From Panagrolaimus kolymaensis (lineage: Eukaryota; Nematoda; Chromadorea; Rhabditida; Panagrolaimidae), in NCBI GenBank assembly GCA_028622995.1, contig JAJQJQ010000009.1, positions 4,898,001-4,962,000 on the forward strand: a stretch of DNA of 64,000 bases, given 5' to 3'. Position 1 is the first letter of the stretch, and every line of letters starts with the position of its first letter. The translations under genes were made by a program, and so were the position numbers. Shown here piece by piece: positions 50,937 to 62,681 of this stretch. The notes under the pieces were generated by a model. That model saw only the letters and a program-made list of their open reading frames with translations. It did no database searches and had not been told where the DNA came from.

Positions 50937-51139
50937 GAATGATGAAGGTTAGTTCTTTGAGACACCAAAATGACGAAACAACTTCATTCGAAGATTTTTT
51001 TACTCTCAAATAAACCCTTATTTTGGAAATCAAACAAAGCAAAATAATAACAAATAATTTATTTTTCTAACAAGTAAATAAACAACAATGTAACAATAAA
51101 AAACAATAAAAATAAAATTAACAAATAATAAAAAAACAT

Positions 51140-51325
51140 TCATTCATCACTCTCTTCATCATCAATTTCATTTTGGGCATTGTCAGAAATTTTTCCCGAT
51201 GTATCTTTATCTGTTATCAAAATCTTTTCAACAATATCCAAACAATCATCATTACCAATTACACCAACTTTTTCAAAATATGAGAGTTTCATCAAAAAGT
51301 TTTTAGGACAAACCAGATCTTTCAT
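51140..51325 (-). CDS. Small acidic protein in the centre of the foldback element
   Basis: An ATG at 51325-51323 opens 61 codons. The N-terminus is MKDLVCPKNF and the C-terminus is strongly acidic (EIDDEESDE). No homology recognised. Its 3' end runs into the inverted arm, which supplies an AATAAA-like signal. It starts head-to-head with the plus-strand frame. It could be a first or last exon of a longer product. Confidence 0.4.
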   Translation of the reverse strand: MKDLVCPKNFLMKLSYFEKVGVIGNDDCLDIVEKILITDKDTSGKISDNAQNEIDDEESDE

Positions 51326-51798
51326 TGATACCTAAGATTTTGCCACGTAATGAACTTAACTTGAGCCAATTTAATTCATTATGTACTGCAGTAAAAAATA
51401 TTCTTTCTGACGAAGATTATGCTGAACTTCTTTCTTTACCTAGTTTTATTGAAGAATCACCAATTGAAGAGTCATTCGAAGTATTATTACAACGCATTAG
51501 TGATAACGTAGTTACAAGACCCTCTTCGATAGCTCGAATTAGTGATCCTGAAAACAACGCTTTAGACTCATTTCTTGCTGATCCAACTATTTGGAAATCG
51601 TGGCGTCATCAAAATGATGAAAATATAACAAATTTGGATGAAAAAGAAGGTGTTCAAGCTGAAGTTGAAATGATTATCGAACAAGATCAAATCACAACGG
51701 AAGCAAGTGCTACAAATAAAAGAAGTTCGATTACTCCTGAAGAACAACCTATAATCATTCAAAAACGTCCACGTGGAAGGCCTCGCAAAAATAAATAA
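51307..51798 (+). CDS. AT-hook-tailed protein exon in the centre of the foldback element
   Basis: This frame is open from just after TTTTTAG at 51301-51306, which looks like a 3' splice site, to the stop at 51796-51798. No usable ATG occurs before residue ~110, so an upstream exon is likely; the TTG at 51325 is not a credible start. The protein is acidic and helical (LSDEDYAELLSLPSF, SPIEESFEVLLQ) and ends KRPRGRPRKNK, a clear AT-hook. No transposase domain is recognisable. It may encode a DNA-binding accessory protein of the element or be a captured host exon. The stop falls at the arm boundary. Confidence 0.5.
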   Translation, partial: DKPDLSLIPKILPRNELNLSQFNSLCTAVKNILSDEDYAELLSLPSFIEESPIEESFEVLLQRISDNVVTRPSSIARISDPENNALDSFLADPTIWKSWRHQNDENITNLDEKEGVQAEVEMIIEQDQITTEASATNKRSSITPEEQPIIIQKRPRGRPRKNK

Positions 51799-51972
51799 AT
51801 TAAAGTTTTTTGTTGTTACATTGTTGTTTATTTACTTGTTAGAAAAATAAATTATTTGTTATTATTTTGCTTTGTTTGATTTCCAAAATAAGGGTTTATT
51901 TGAGAGTAAAAAAATCTTCGAATGAAGTTGTTTCGTCATTTTGGTGTCTCAAAGAACTAACCTTCATCATTC

Positions 51973-52052
51973 AATGTCTCAATGGTGCAATGGTTAATGC
52001 AGTTGACTTGCACCCGAAAGGTTTCGAGTTCGAGTCCTTCACTGTTTTTGCT
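51973..52052 (+). ncRNA. tRNA-like segment with Pol III A and B boxes (right arm copy)
   Basis: TGGTGCAATGGTTAATGC (A box/D arm) and GTTCGAGTCC (B box) are spaced about as in a tRNA. A TTTTT run at about 52045 could terminate Pol III. Stem pairing is poor, so a functional tRNA is unlikely. The segment sits directly before the 45 bp array. Confidence 0.55.
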
Positions 52053-52068
52053 TGTTTTCGGTTGTTTT

Positions 52069-52277
52069 GAGGTAAAATATGCGGCATGGATTGCCTCAAT
52101 AGAAAAGATGGTTGAGGCAAAATATGCGGCATGGATTGCCTCAATAGAAAAGATGGTTGAGGCAAAATATGCGGCATGGATTGCCTCAATAGAAAAGATG
52201 GTTGAGGCAAAATATGCGGCATGGATTGCCTCAATAGAAAAGATGGTTGAGGTAAAATATGCGGCATGGATTGCCTC
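52069..52277 (-). repeat. 45 bp tandem array, 5 units (right arm)
   Basis: Four full periods plus 29 bp, inverted relative to the left array and identical in unit sequence. The first and last units carry the minority variant (Val in the peptide reading), as do the outermost units on the left. Confidence 0.95.
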
Positions 52278-52781
52278 ATTTAGGAATTTGAGGAAAATTA
52301 ACTAAAATCTTTGATTTCTCCTTCTGACCAATTCTCACAACCAAAAACCCATAAAATTTGTAATTTTTCCTCACGAATTTACCATTCTTTGAAATTCCAT
52401 GTTTTTTTTTAAAAACGCCTCATTTTTGCATCTTTTTGAAGTACAAACCCGATTTTGAAGATGGGCAAAATTCGGCAAATCAAGATGGTCTTTAAAAACG
52501 CATTTTTCATTCCGACTTGAAACCGTGAGGAAAATTTCAAGATTAGACCTATTTCACCACCTGACCTAAAGTCGTGAGGAAAAAAACAGAAAAGTATGTG
52601 TTTCATCACCTGAACCAAAACCGTGAGAAAAATATCAAGTTTGAACCACTTTCGATGAGTGAGATTTTTTTCCGACTGCTTTTTCAAAAAACCATGGAAA
52701 TTTTCAAAGTGTGTAATTTTGAAAGAAAAAAGTTCGAATTCCACAAAGTTGCAAAAGTTTATTTATTTCAGCGTCTTATAT

Positions 52782-54427
52782 GTTCAAGAAGCCTCTATAT
52801 TTTTTTTCTTTTTAAGTGGCGATGGTTTATGATTACTTCTTAGGAACTAAAAAAAGATTGAAAGAACATTCACGAGAAAAAAGAAATGAACGTGATTAAG
52901 AAAAAAATTATAGGTGTCGTTGTTGTGTCACTCTGGCCACCGACGACTGATAAAAATAAAATAAAACTTTTGATTAGTGTTTTTATTTTTTTGATAAATG
53001 TTGTTTTTTTACTTTTCTTCCTTTTCTCTTTGCCAATCATAAAGAAAATATAAATAAAGAAGTTTAAAAAAAATGCAATACAAAAAAATATGCATGCAAA
53101 AATTGTTTAACTAAAAAAAGTTATATTGTTTTTGTTGGATGTTTTTAATTTTCAAAAATGCTATTTATAATTTATAATAATTTGTCATTTGGAAAAACTG
53201 ATAATAATACCTTCTGGTTATTGATTCTTTTTTTGTTGGTAATTCTTTATAAATAAATATAAATTTAACTAGTGAGATAAAAGGCTTTTAGAGGTTAGTT
53301 AAATCCTCTCGAAACGCACGGATGAAAATAATTCGTTTGAAGAGTACCTTTCTTGAAAAATATGCACATTCTTGGAACTTGAGTTTTTTTATCTTCCTTT
53401 TTGGTATATTTTTTCCTCAAAATTTCTATTATTTATTACAGATTTTTCAATTATGGATAAAGCAAACTTGTTAGAAATCTAAAAATTTTGAGAAAAAAAT
53501 GCTTTGAAGTTTTATTGATTTTTTATTTTGCTTTTTCCCTTTCCTTGCGCCAGTGAGTATGCGTTTTAATCCAGCTGATTTGCTTTTTCCATTTTTTTGT
53601 ATTTAACAAAAAAATGCTTTAAGTAATTATTAGTTTTGTAACAAATATTAAAAATTCTTTAGACAAAATTTTTAAAAGTTTTTATTTTTAATTATTAGTT
53701 GTAAGACTTTTGTTATTTCAAAATTTTCTATATATATTTTTTAAAAGCATATGATTAAGTTTTATATTTCGTTTTCTTTTTTTATTTCTGCATCAAGTTC
53801 TTGGTAAATTGTTTAACCTTTTTTTTATTACCAGAAAAAGTAATTTTCAGCTTTTACTGTGGCATTTATTATTTATTTATTACTTTTTTTATATTCGCGG
53901 CAGACAAATTTAAAGCTACCTTTAGCTGTTTGTTTTTTAAAAAAGCTAATTTCGTTAGACGTGGGTTTAAAAAGTACAAAAAGTTTTAAAAAATCGTTAA
54001 ATTTAGTATTTTTATATATATTCTTTTTTGTTATTAATAAAATAAAGTTTCGTGTTTAATATTTTTTCTTAAATAAAATAGTCCGGCATTTTTTCTTCTT
54101 TCGATTTGCTACATTTTTTATTTTATTTTCGCCATTGTCACGTCACATCGCTTAGTGCGCGTAAAAAAAATGTGAGTGTGAGTGAGTGAATAAGCCAAAT
54201 GTAGATTTTTTTCTCTCCTCTCTTTTCATTTTTAAGTCAACCCTTTTACTTATTATTAAATTTTACAATATTTTACTTTTTTTTATTAATCCATAATTTT
54301 ATTTTTTAGACAATATTGAACGTATTTGAATAGTCTTTACTTTTTTTAATTTGTATTTGCTGATTTGTCACTCCAACTAGCAACAGTCATATTTTTTTGA
54401 CTGTTTTCTAATTATTATTTTATTATT
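52782..54427. other. Intergenic: foldback flank to KDM5 start
   Basis: AT-rich sequence. A TTTTTAG acceptor at about 54309 begins a likely KDM5 leader exon 120 bp before its ATG. No other gene recognised. Confidence 0.5.
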
Positions 54428-57400
54428 ATGGCAAAAATTAAACAACCGATTAAAAATTATTATAAAAACCATGTAATTCCACCGTTGGCAAAAATATTTT
54501 ATCCAACTTCCGATGAATTTGCTGATCCATTTAGTTATGTGGATTCCATTCGAGAAGAAGGAAGAAATTATGGTGTAATTAAAATTATTCCTCCATCAGA
54601 TTTTAAGCCACCTTTTTCACTTGCCCGAACTTTGGAATTTAAACCCAGATCTCAGAGATTATCGATGACCGATGCTTTTAATCGTGAACATTATTTGATA
54701 TCGGATAAACTCAAAATATTTTATATCCACGATGAAATTAAAGGAAAGCCGCCGAAATTTGGTGGAGAACTGCTAAACTTAGCGATATTTCTTTTAGTAA
54801 GTCTTAAATTTTTATATTCGACCTTCTAAATCTCAAAACATTTTCAGGCAATTGATAGCTATGAAGTTCGCAAAGACCCAAATAATATGGATTTATGGAA
54901 AACTGTGGCGCTGCTTTGCAATATTGAGGAAAGATTTGCAACGGCTTTAAAATTATATTATTACAGCATTATTTCACCTTTTCGAGTTGCATTAAGAACT
55001 GAACAACAATTGAGGAGGAGAGCTCGAACAGGTCGACATGCATCAAAAAAATATAAGTTGACTCAAAGAAGCAAACGAAACAAGAATCGGAAGTCCAAAA
55101 AGCATCGAATTCATTCATGGAAAGTAGCAACAGTAAAGGTAAGAAAAGTCAAATAAAATTAGAAAAGTAAATTACTGAAAATATTTTTAGGCAGCGTCAC
55201 CAGAAAACAAAATTGAATTACCTGATGTCGATGTTGAAGAGCCTCAACCTGGACCATCGTCTATCATGAAAGTAACAAAACCACAGTCGTCTGAAAATAC
55301 AGAATATCCTTTCAAACCAATCAATTTTTGTTATAATCATGAAGGAATAACCCGAAAAAGATCCAACTCATCTGAAGATAATGAAGAATCTGAGCCTAAT
55401 ATAAAACGAATAAAATCCATGATACCAACTCCGCCTCAAATAATTACGGATGATTCTTCTCCGTCAGATGGATATCAAACTTCATCGCCTGCAGAAAAAG
55501 AAAAAAGTCCATCAGAAAATGTTCCAGAAAAAACTAAAGAGGAACCCAAAATTCGTCGTTCGTCAAGAAGAGCAACCGCTGAAGCGGTAAAGAAAATAGC
55601 TTCATTTAATCAAATCAAAAAAGTGCCAGATATTCATCAAACTAAACCCATGCGACAACGAAAACCCAAAAGAACATCGATTCCAGAAGCGGCAGCAGCA
55701 CCTATTCAAAAACTTCGACAATTTTTACCAACGGTTAAAGCTCCAAAAAAGGTAGTTGCACCAAAAAAGAGACAAAGAAATTCTCAAACTCCTAAAAGGC
55801 AAAGACTAAATTCAATGAAGCTCAAACCAGAATTAGTTAAAATGTTTTTTGAAGCACCGGATAGATTTTCTCTTCAAAAATTTCGTGAACATGCTGATGC
55901 ATTTAAAGCTGAATTTTTCCATGCTAAAAAAGCTTCGGATGTAAGTATTTTTAAAACTACAAAAACCATTTATTCAGAATTGTTTTGCAGGTTACGGTAG
56001 AAGAAGTGGAAAAAGTATTTTGGAAAAACGTTGGAGATTTGCATTCAGACCTCTTTGCTTTTTATGGAGCTGATTTAAATTCAGGCAATTTTGGTAGTGG
56101 CTTTCCATTGAGAGCTAAAACCGATGAAGAATATAAAGCCATGTCTCCCGATCTTCAATATTATTCTGAGCATCCATGGAATTTGAATAATCTCCCCATC
56201 GCTCAACAAAGTGCTTTTTATCATTTAGAAGAAAATATTTCTGGTATGACCATTCCATGGGTTTATGTTGGAATGTGTTTTTCTTTATTTTGTTGGCATG
56301 TTGAAGATCATTGGACTTATAGCATTAATTATATGCATGAGTAAGTTGCTTTTTTTGCTTCTGGGAAATTAGCATACAAAAAATTTTCAGAGGTGAAACA
56401 AAAGTATGGTATGGCATTCCAGAAAAACATGCATCTAAATTTGATTGTTTAATGCGCCAAACAGCTCCCGAACTATTTGAAGAACATCCAGATCTTCTTC
56501 ATCACATGAGTACCATGGCTCATCCCAAATTTTTGATGGATAATGACATCGATGTTTACACAGTTCGTCAAAATGTTGGTGAAATAGTGATTACTTTTCC
56601 CAGAGCTTATCATGCTGGCTTCAATGCTGGTTATAACGTTGCCGAAGCAGTTAATTTTGCTCCATATGATTGGCTTCGATTTGGTCGACTTAGTTTACAA
56701 AATTACGCCGAAGTTGGTCGAGCTTGTGTATTCTCGCATGATTCATTGGTGCTAAGTATGGCAAATGATTTCGGCGAATTGGATCCAACTATGCTTAAAC
56801 CGGTGATTGAAGAATATACATCCATGATAAATAGAGATTTGGGTTTCCGGAAATATTTAAAAAAGTGCAATTTTAATTTCAATAATCCAGCAATTAATCT
56901 TCTCGATATTGCTCCAAGTGACGATCTTCGCTCATGCATTCACTGCAATACTTTGCTATATTCTGCTGCAGTTATTTGTCCACATATGAAAGTAACCTGC
57001 CCATTGCATTTTAAGAAAATTTGTAAAGAATGCAAACTCGAGGATTTACGTTTTGCATATTCCAATGATCCGATTTCTTTGTACAATGATTTGAAAGAGT
57101 TTATAACTGTTTCGGATCCATGGCTAACTTGGATAAATTTGGTTCAAAGAACCGTTAAAAATTTGGCTGCTCATAAATCAAGAATTGGTAAGCATATTTT
57201 TTTATTGAATTAATAATTTTATATATACCTTTTTTAGCTTACGAAGACCTTGTAAAAATTAAAGAAGTTGGAGAAAAAGCCAAATTCCCGCTAACTAAAG
57301 ATATTGAAGATTTGGATTTAGTAATGTCAAATTATGAAGAATTTGCAGCTGAAGTACAAAGTTATTTACCAACTTGGGAGGAAAAAGACGTGGATTCAAG

Positions 57401-59547
57401 CTCAACTGTTGCAACAAGCTGTGAAAATCGAACTTATTTCCCTCCATTAAGAGATAACAAAAGCATAACCTTGCAAGTTGTAAAGCAAAGAGTGGAGAAA
57501 TATCCAGTGTATTCGATGCATTTGGAAAAAATCATTGAAGTAAGTTTTTAAAATTTTGGTTGAAAAAGCCCAATTCCACTTCTTTATAGCATTACGTTTT
57601 GAAGGCCAATGGCGGTAAAGATCGATGTCAAAAAAATATTGAAGAGATACGAAACTCCCAAGAAGATCCTAAAATTCTATTAGCAAAGGCCAAAATTTTG
57701 GCACAAGAATTTGAAGATTGGCCCATCGATGATCCGACTGTTGTTGAAGTTACAAATGAAGTTAATAGAATAGAATGGCTTCTAAGAGTGGAAGTTTTGA
57801 AGAAGGTTCAATTTCTCTCGGATTATGAAAAAACAAACAAAATTCGTGATGAAGCTATCAAAGCTGGATGCAAATTGAAAGTAAAAGAATTTACAACTTG
57901 GACGCTCGAAGAGCTTCAAGATACTATAAATGAAGGCGAAAAATTTGCTCTTAATTGTTCAAAAGTTAGAGAAGCTTTAAAATGGTTAAAACAATTATAT
58001 TTTGAAGCAGTGGAATGTGAAAAAGCTGTATGTTTTTAAGCTTTCTAAAATCCCTGGAAAAAAAATTATAATTTCAATTTTAGACGGAACAATTTCTTAA
58101 AGAAAATCAAACTCAAGGTAAAGGCTACGAAGCTGCACTAAAATTCACTGAAAAATACGTTGATAAATTCACTTGGCTTGACGCGGATAATTATAATAAG
58201 TATATTTTTATGAATGAAAGTTGTTTGAGAATGAGCAAAGATGCAGCAAATTATATTAACAACATGACTCTATATTCCATTTCGCCGCTCAAAACCTTTT
58301 GTACAAGATTTAAAAAGAATATTTTACTTAAAAATTCATGGCTTCATCAAATTTTTATGGAAGGCATTCAAAAAGTTGAAAAGTTACATACAAATTTGTT
58401 AGCTCATTTTCGATTGAAAATACCATATTATCGAGTTCATGATGTAAGTTTTTACCGTGATTAAATAGATAAGGATTTAATGTAAAAAAAATTATAGATA
58501 ATTCTTGGACGTTATGATTTACCAGATTTGTTCAAAAATGGAAAATACCGACTTCCATATGTTCCTGAATCTTTGGAAGAGTTTGAATTTATGCCTTTTC
58601 AAAACAATAAAACTTCATTGGTTCGTAAAAATCCTTTATTCTTCTTGCTTTCTCTTATCTTAAATTTTTAGATAACATATATCCAAAACAACTATGATCA
58701 TTCCCGAAAATATCTCTATGAGCTATACAAAATTAATTCCAATCCAGAATCACATCCTAAAAAGTCACTTTGCGTTTGTGGAATGACAATGCCAAAAGAA
58801 AATTCCTCGCCATTGTCTACGATTCGTTGCATCATTTGCGCCACTGAATTACATATATCTTGCGCTCCATGGAATCCATTTTTCAATCGATTAGATTCAA
58901 TCAAACCTGGAGTTTATATGTGTCCAAGATGCATTCGAAGCAAGCGACCATATTTAAATGATCTCAAAGATTTAATCGACGAAGATATGAATGATTCGGT
59001 TGATTTTGTTGCATTCAAAACTTTTTTCAATGTTCATAAAAATGGATTCGAAAAATTCTTGTCCCTCCCATATTCAAATCTATCTTCCGATGATTTTAGA
59101 AAAGAAGCAAATGTAATTTTAAGCAGTGAAATAATGGATGATCAAGTTTACAGAATTATTCTCAATCATCCAATTTATGATTCTTATTTCACGCCAGAAC
59201 AGCTAATTTGTTGTCGAATTGTAAATCGATTAAATCAAGCAAGGGAAACATGTTCTTTTATTAGACCATATCTTTTTGAAGCTACTCGACTTCGGCGAAG
59301 ACCAACTTCAGCAATCAAAGATACAACAATATCAAAAAAATTAGCAATTTTTGATGTTGATGATGTGGAATGCAAAGCTGGCAAGGATGCATGCATACAT
59401 CCACTTGGAAAATCCATTGCAATTAAATGCACTGAAAACGGTTGCAATAATTTTTATCATTTTACTTGTATATCTTGGAATCTTAAACTTGCTGAAACTT
59501 GTTGTGATAATAATAATTTTAAATGTCACAAATGCTCAGCCATCTAA
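54428..59547 (+). CDS. kdm5: KDM5-family histone H3K4 demethylase lacking the first PHD finger
   Basis: Ten exons: 54428-54796, 54848-55138, 55191-55940, 55991-56340, 56391-57187, 57238-57539, 57590-58027, 58084-58443, 58498-58620 and 58672-59547. They join in phase to 1551 residues. JmjN (~16-60, IFYPTSDEFADPFSYV), a shortened ARID (~100-180), and a long basic/Ser-rich linker (~185-440) with no Cys/His cluster where PHD1 normally sits. JmjC (~480-690) has iron ligands in CWHVEDHW and AYHAGFNAGYN and the KVWYGIP block. Then C5HC2 zinc finger (~765-820), PLU-1-like helical region, PHD2 (~1293-1350, LCVCGMTM...CPRC) and a C-terminal PHD3 ending CHKCSAI. KDM5 enzymes remove H3K4 di- and trimethyl marks using Fe(II) and 2-oxoglutarate in the nucleus. 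Catalytic residues look intact. Confidence 0.95.
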
Positions 59548-60476
59548 AAAACTCAAAATTAGTCTTTCTTTTTTCAATTTTTTTGTTTGCTTGTTTGTAA
59601 ATTTTTTTTTAAACAACGAAAATTCTCAGTTTTTTTTCTTCTCAAAAAGTGGCAATACACTGGTATTTTGTTGTTGTTGTTTTATCTGTAATTTTTTGAA
59701 GCATTTTTGTTTTGTATCTATTATATTTTCTCATTTTTTACATTCAGTGCAATCTTCCCAATTTTTTCTTGGTTAATATTTTTTATAAAACTTTAATAAG
59801 GCTTTATTTTTTCCTTTTTTTGCTTTCCGTCCAAAAAAGAGATTTGATTTTGAGTGATTTTCATTTTGTTGGGAACAAATTGTTCTTTTTTGTTTATACA
59901 TGTTTGCTTAAAATAAACTAATAATTAAAATTAATACAGAATTAAAGTATACAGTTATGCGTAAAATTCGAACATATATACATTAAATTTTTTATTAAAT
60001 ACTTTATTTTTTTCTGCATTTTAAATAAAATTTAATAGCCAAATATTAAGTAAAAAAAGTAACTAAATAATTAAAAATTCTGCAAGAAATTATTCGAACA
60101 AGGCTTATAACACTTTCCACTAAGAATGTGCGTGTTAATGATTTTAAACTTTGTATTCTTAATCGCTACTCTTGGTCAGGACACACCTATACATCTTTCA
60201 GTCGTATAACGATGGCCAGTGAGCAGATCAGCCGATCGTTCTATGTAGTTGAACTTATTATTGCTGAACAAACACACGTGTGTGTGGTTGTTTCATTTTG
60301 TTTCAAAGTCTTTCTTACATTTCGTGAAAAATGCGTTTGCTTTTTTTCTTCTTCATTATTTTTCTTTGATAATTTTTGCTCTTTTATTTTGCTGTTAAAC
60401 TTTTATGATTTTAGGATATTTATAATAATTAAACATATTTAATGAAAACTTAAATCTTTTTTAGAAGAAAAAAAAG
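59548..60476. other. Intergenic: KDM5 3'UTR and HIBADH upstream region
   Basis: AT-rich. An ACACACGTGTGT palindrome containing a CACGTG E-box lies near 60268. A TTTTTTAG acceptor lies about 12 bp before the next ATG. No coding gene recognised. Confidence 0.5.
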
Positions 60477-61526
60477 ATGACGACCGTGGGGTTTCTTGGC
60501 CTCGGCCAAATGGGAAATCATATGGCTCGAAATTTACTTAAAAATGGTATCAAAGTTATTGCATTTGATGTGGATGTTAAACGTCAAGATGAGCTTAAAT
60601 CAGATGGGGCAGAAATCGTTAAACATCCCGCAGATGTTGCAGCAGCTTGCAAAGACATTGTTACCATGCTTCCTAATAGCAGTATTGTGAATTCTGTTTT
60701 TACAGGAAGCAAAGGAATTCTTGAGTAAATTTTTTCTCTTTTTTTCTTCCAATAATTATAAAATTACCTATTTAGGACCATTAAACCAGGAACTTTATGC
60801 ATTGATAGTAGCACAATCGAACAAAGTGCTTCAATTGATATTTCTAAATTTTGTGCAGAAAAACAAGCTTCATACATTGATGCACCAGTTTCCGGTGGAG
60901 TTACAGGAGCTCAAAATGCTACACTCACTTTTATGGTTGGTGGAACTAAAGCAGATTTCGATCGGGCTTCACCTATTCTAAAACTTATGGGTAAAAATAT
61001 TGTTCATTGTGGTGATGTTGGAAATGGACAAGCTGTTAAAATTTGTAATAATATGCTTTTGGCTATTCAAATGATTGGCGTTGCAGAAGCTATGAATCTT
61101 GGAGTCAAGTGCTAATTTTTAATTTTTAGCTTTTTTTGTTATTCAGGAATTTTTTAGAATGGGTCTCGACCCTAAATTGCTTGCTTCAATAATTAATACA
61201 AGTTCGGGTCGATGTTGGAGTAGTGACACTTACAATCCAGTTCCAAATATTATTGAAGGTGTTCCATCTTGTCGAGATTATGCTGGAGGTTTTGGAAGTC
61301 AGTTAATGGCTAAAGTAAACAATACAATATTTAATTTGAGCTAAGTTTTGTTTTATCACAACTTTTTTTCCAGGATTTGGGTTTAGCTCAAACAGCTTCA
61401 ACACAATGTAAAGCTCCAACTCCTCTTGGTTCGCTCGCACATCAAATGTATCAAATTTTATCTCGACATCCAGATTTCAAAAATAAAGATTTTGGATGTG
61501 TTTATAAATTTCTTAGTGAACATTAA
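60477..61526 (+). CDS. hibadh: 3-hydroxyisobutyrate dehydrogenase
   Basis: Exons 60477-60724, 60776-61108, 61158-61314 and 61374-61526 join in phase to 296 residues. The Rossmann NAD motif [13 protein letters not shown] is at the very N-terminus. Substrate-binding DAPVSGG and catalytic [11 protein letters not shown] (with the essential Lys) are present, and SSGRCWSS and [12 protein letters not shown] complete the family signature. The enzyme oxidises 3-hydroxyisobutyrate to methylmalonate semialdehyde in valine catabolism, normally in mitochondria. No mitochondrial transit peptide precedes the NAD motif in this reading. An upstream exon could supply one, or this form may be cytosolic. The ATG follows a TTTTTTAG acceptor closely. 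Confidence 0.95.
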
Positions 61527-62681
61527 TTAGATTATTATTATTTAATTTTTCTAAGGGAACGTTTTTATTTTATATTTAGTATAATTTTTAGTTTTTTGGA
61601 AAATAAAAGTAAATATTTATAATTTTAATTATTTTACTTAACTGTTAACCATTGAAGAATAACAAAATCTGTAAGTTAGAGGTAAAAGTATGTATTGCTT
61701 GATAGAAAAATTTCAAGGAAAAAAGCAGCAAAGAAAAAAAATTTGACTGGCGGGAAAAAATTAAGGAAAGGTGAATGGAAGAAAGAAACGCGCGCTTTAA
61801 AAAAACAACACATGAAGAAGAAAAAAATTTGGTCGTCGTCTGTCAGCAAAAAAAAGAGAGGAGGAAAGTATAAAGCATCTTCTTCCGCAGTTGACAACTG
61901 ACTGACTAACAACTCAATGCGACTGTTGTATTTTTTTTTTGACGATACGTGTGACACACCATCGTCATATTTTTTATTTTATTTTTTGGACATAACTCAT
62001 TCGACGACGACGTTTTTTTTCATCCATAAGATTGCTGCTGCCTTGCTTTTGCTACTACGCGCGAAGAAGAAGCACACGGAGTATTTTATTTATTTTTTTC
62101 CTATGCAACTAACTTTTATAAAAAAAACGTTAGCAAGCAGACGAAAAACCATCTTCATCAGCAAAAAATATTGCAAGCAGTAGCTTCTTCTCCTTCCGAT
62201 TGTCAATCCCGCGTTCCGTATTTTCTTTTCTTTAAATTTTTTCTCTTTCAACCTTCTGCTTGCTTCTTTTTCTTAAACTTAATTTTATTTATTTTGAATG
62301 ATCTCTTTTTTAATTTTAAAATTTTATTTTTATTTTTATCTATCTTCACCTTGCATTTATGTAATAATGGTTAATAGGAGATGTTAACAAATAAAAAACA
62401 AGTTTTTAATTAATTTGGGTTTATAAACTTTTTATTTTTTGATGTTTTTTAAAATTGATATACATAAAAATAAACCGAAGTCAGGCAAATTAAATTAAAT
62501 TTAATTAGTTTTTTTTGACACTGTTCATTCTCATTATTATCACTTTTTTTAATGTTAAAAACTAACAGTTTTGATTCTGATTTATTTTTTTTCAATCGTG
62601 ACCTTCTAATAATTCGCTTTCCTTAAACTTTTTTCCTTATTTTTTATAAAATTTAGATAATTATTTTTTTAGCTTATAAAA
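61527..62681. other. Intergenic: HIBADH 3'UTR and SMAD4 upstream region
   Basis: HIBADH 3'UTR with AATAAA-like signals, then a region with less AT-biased patches near 61780-62220 (GTCGTCGTC, GACGACGACG) that may be promoter or leader. A TTTTTTTAG acceptor lies eight bases before the SMAD4 ATG. Confidence 0.5.

Larger units (their letters stand above)
49540..52781. mobile_element. ~3.2 kb foldback-type element with long tandem-repeat inverted arms
   Basis: The outer ends are inverted copies: ATATAAGACGCTGAAATAAA at 49540 and its complement ending at 52781. The inner parts of the arms (about 50841-51095 against 51813-52068) are essentially identical, while the outer parts have drifted and carry indels. 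Each arm contains, from outside in, ~49 bp subterminal repeats, a 45 bp tandem array, a tRNA-like segment and an AT-rich 3'-UTR-like segment. The unique centre is about 51096-51812. Arm asymmetry (about 1.55 kb left, 0.97 kb right) is mostly the array (19 against 5 units). The layout resembles foldback transposons of the FB/Galileo style. No transposase is visible, and the target duplication is unclear (TA or TATA is possible). Confidence 0.75.

Noticed and set aside
50002..50938. Long repeat proteins of about 312 and 317 residues on both strands
   Set aside because: Openness on both strands follows from a stop-free 45 bp unit (a multiple of three). The minus frame starts inside the tRNA-like segment with no promoter or splice support.
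59351..59776. 141-codon plus-strand ORF
   Set aside because: Alternate frame of the last KDM5 exon running into T-rich 3'UTR.
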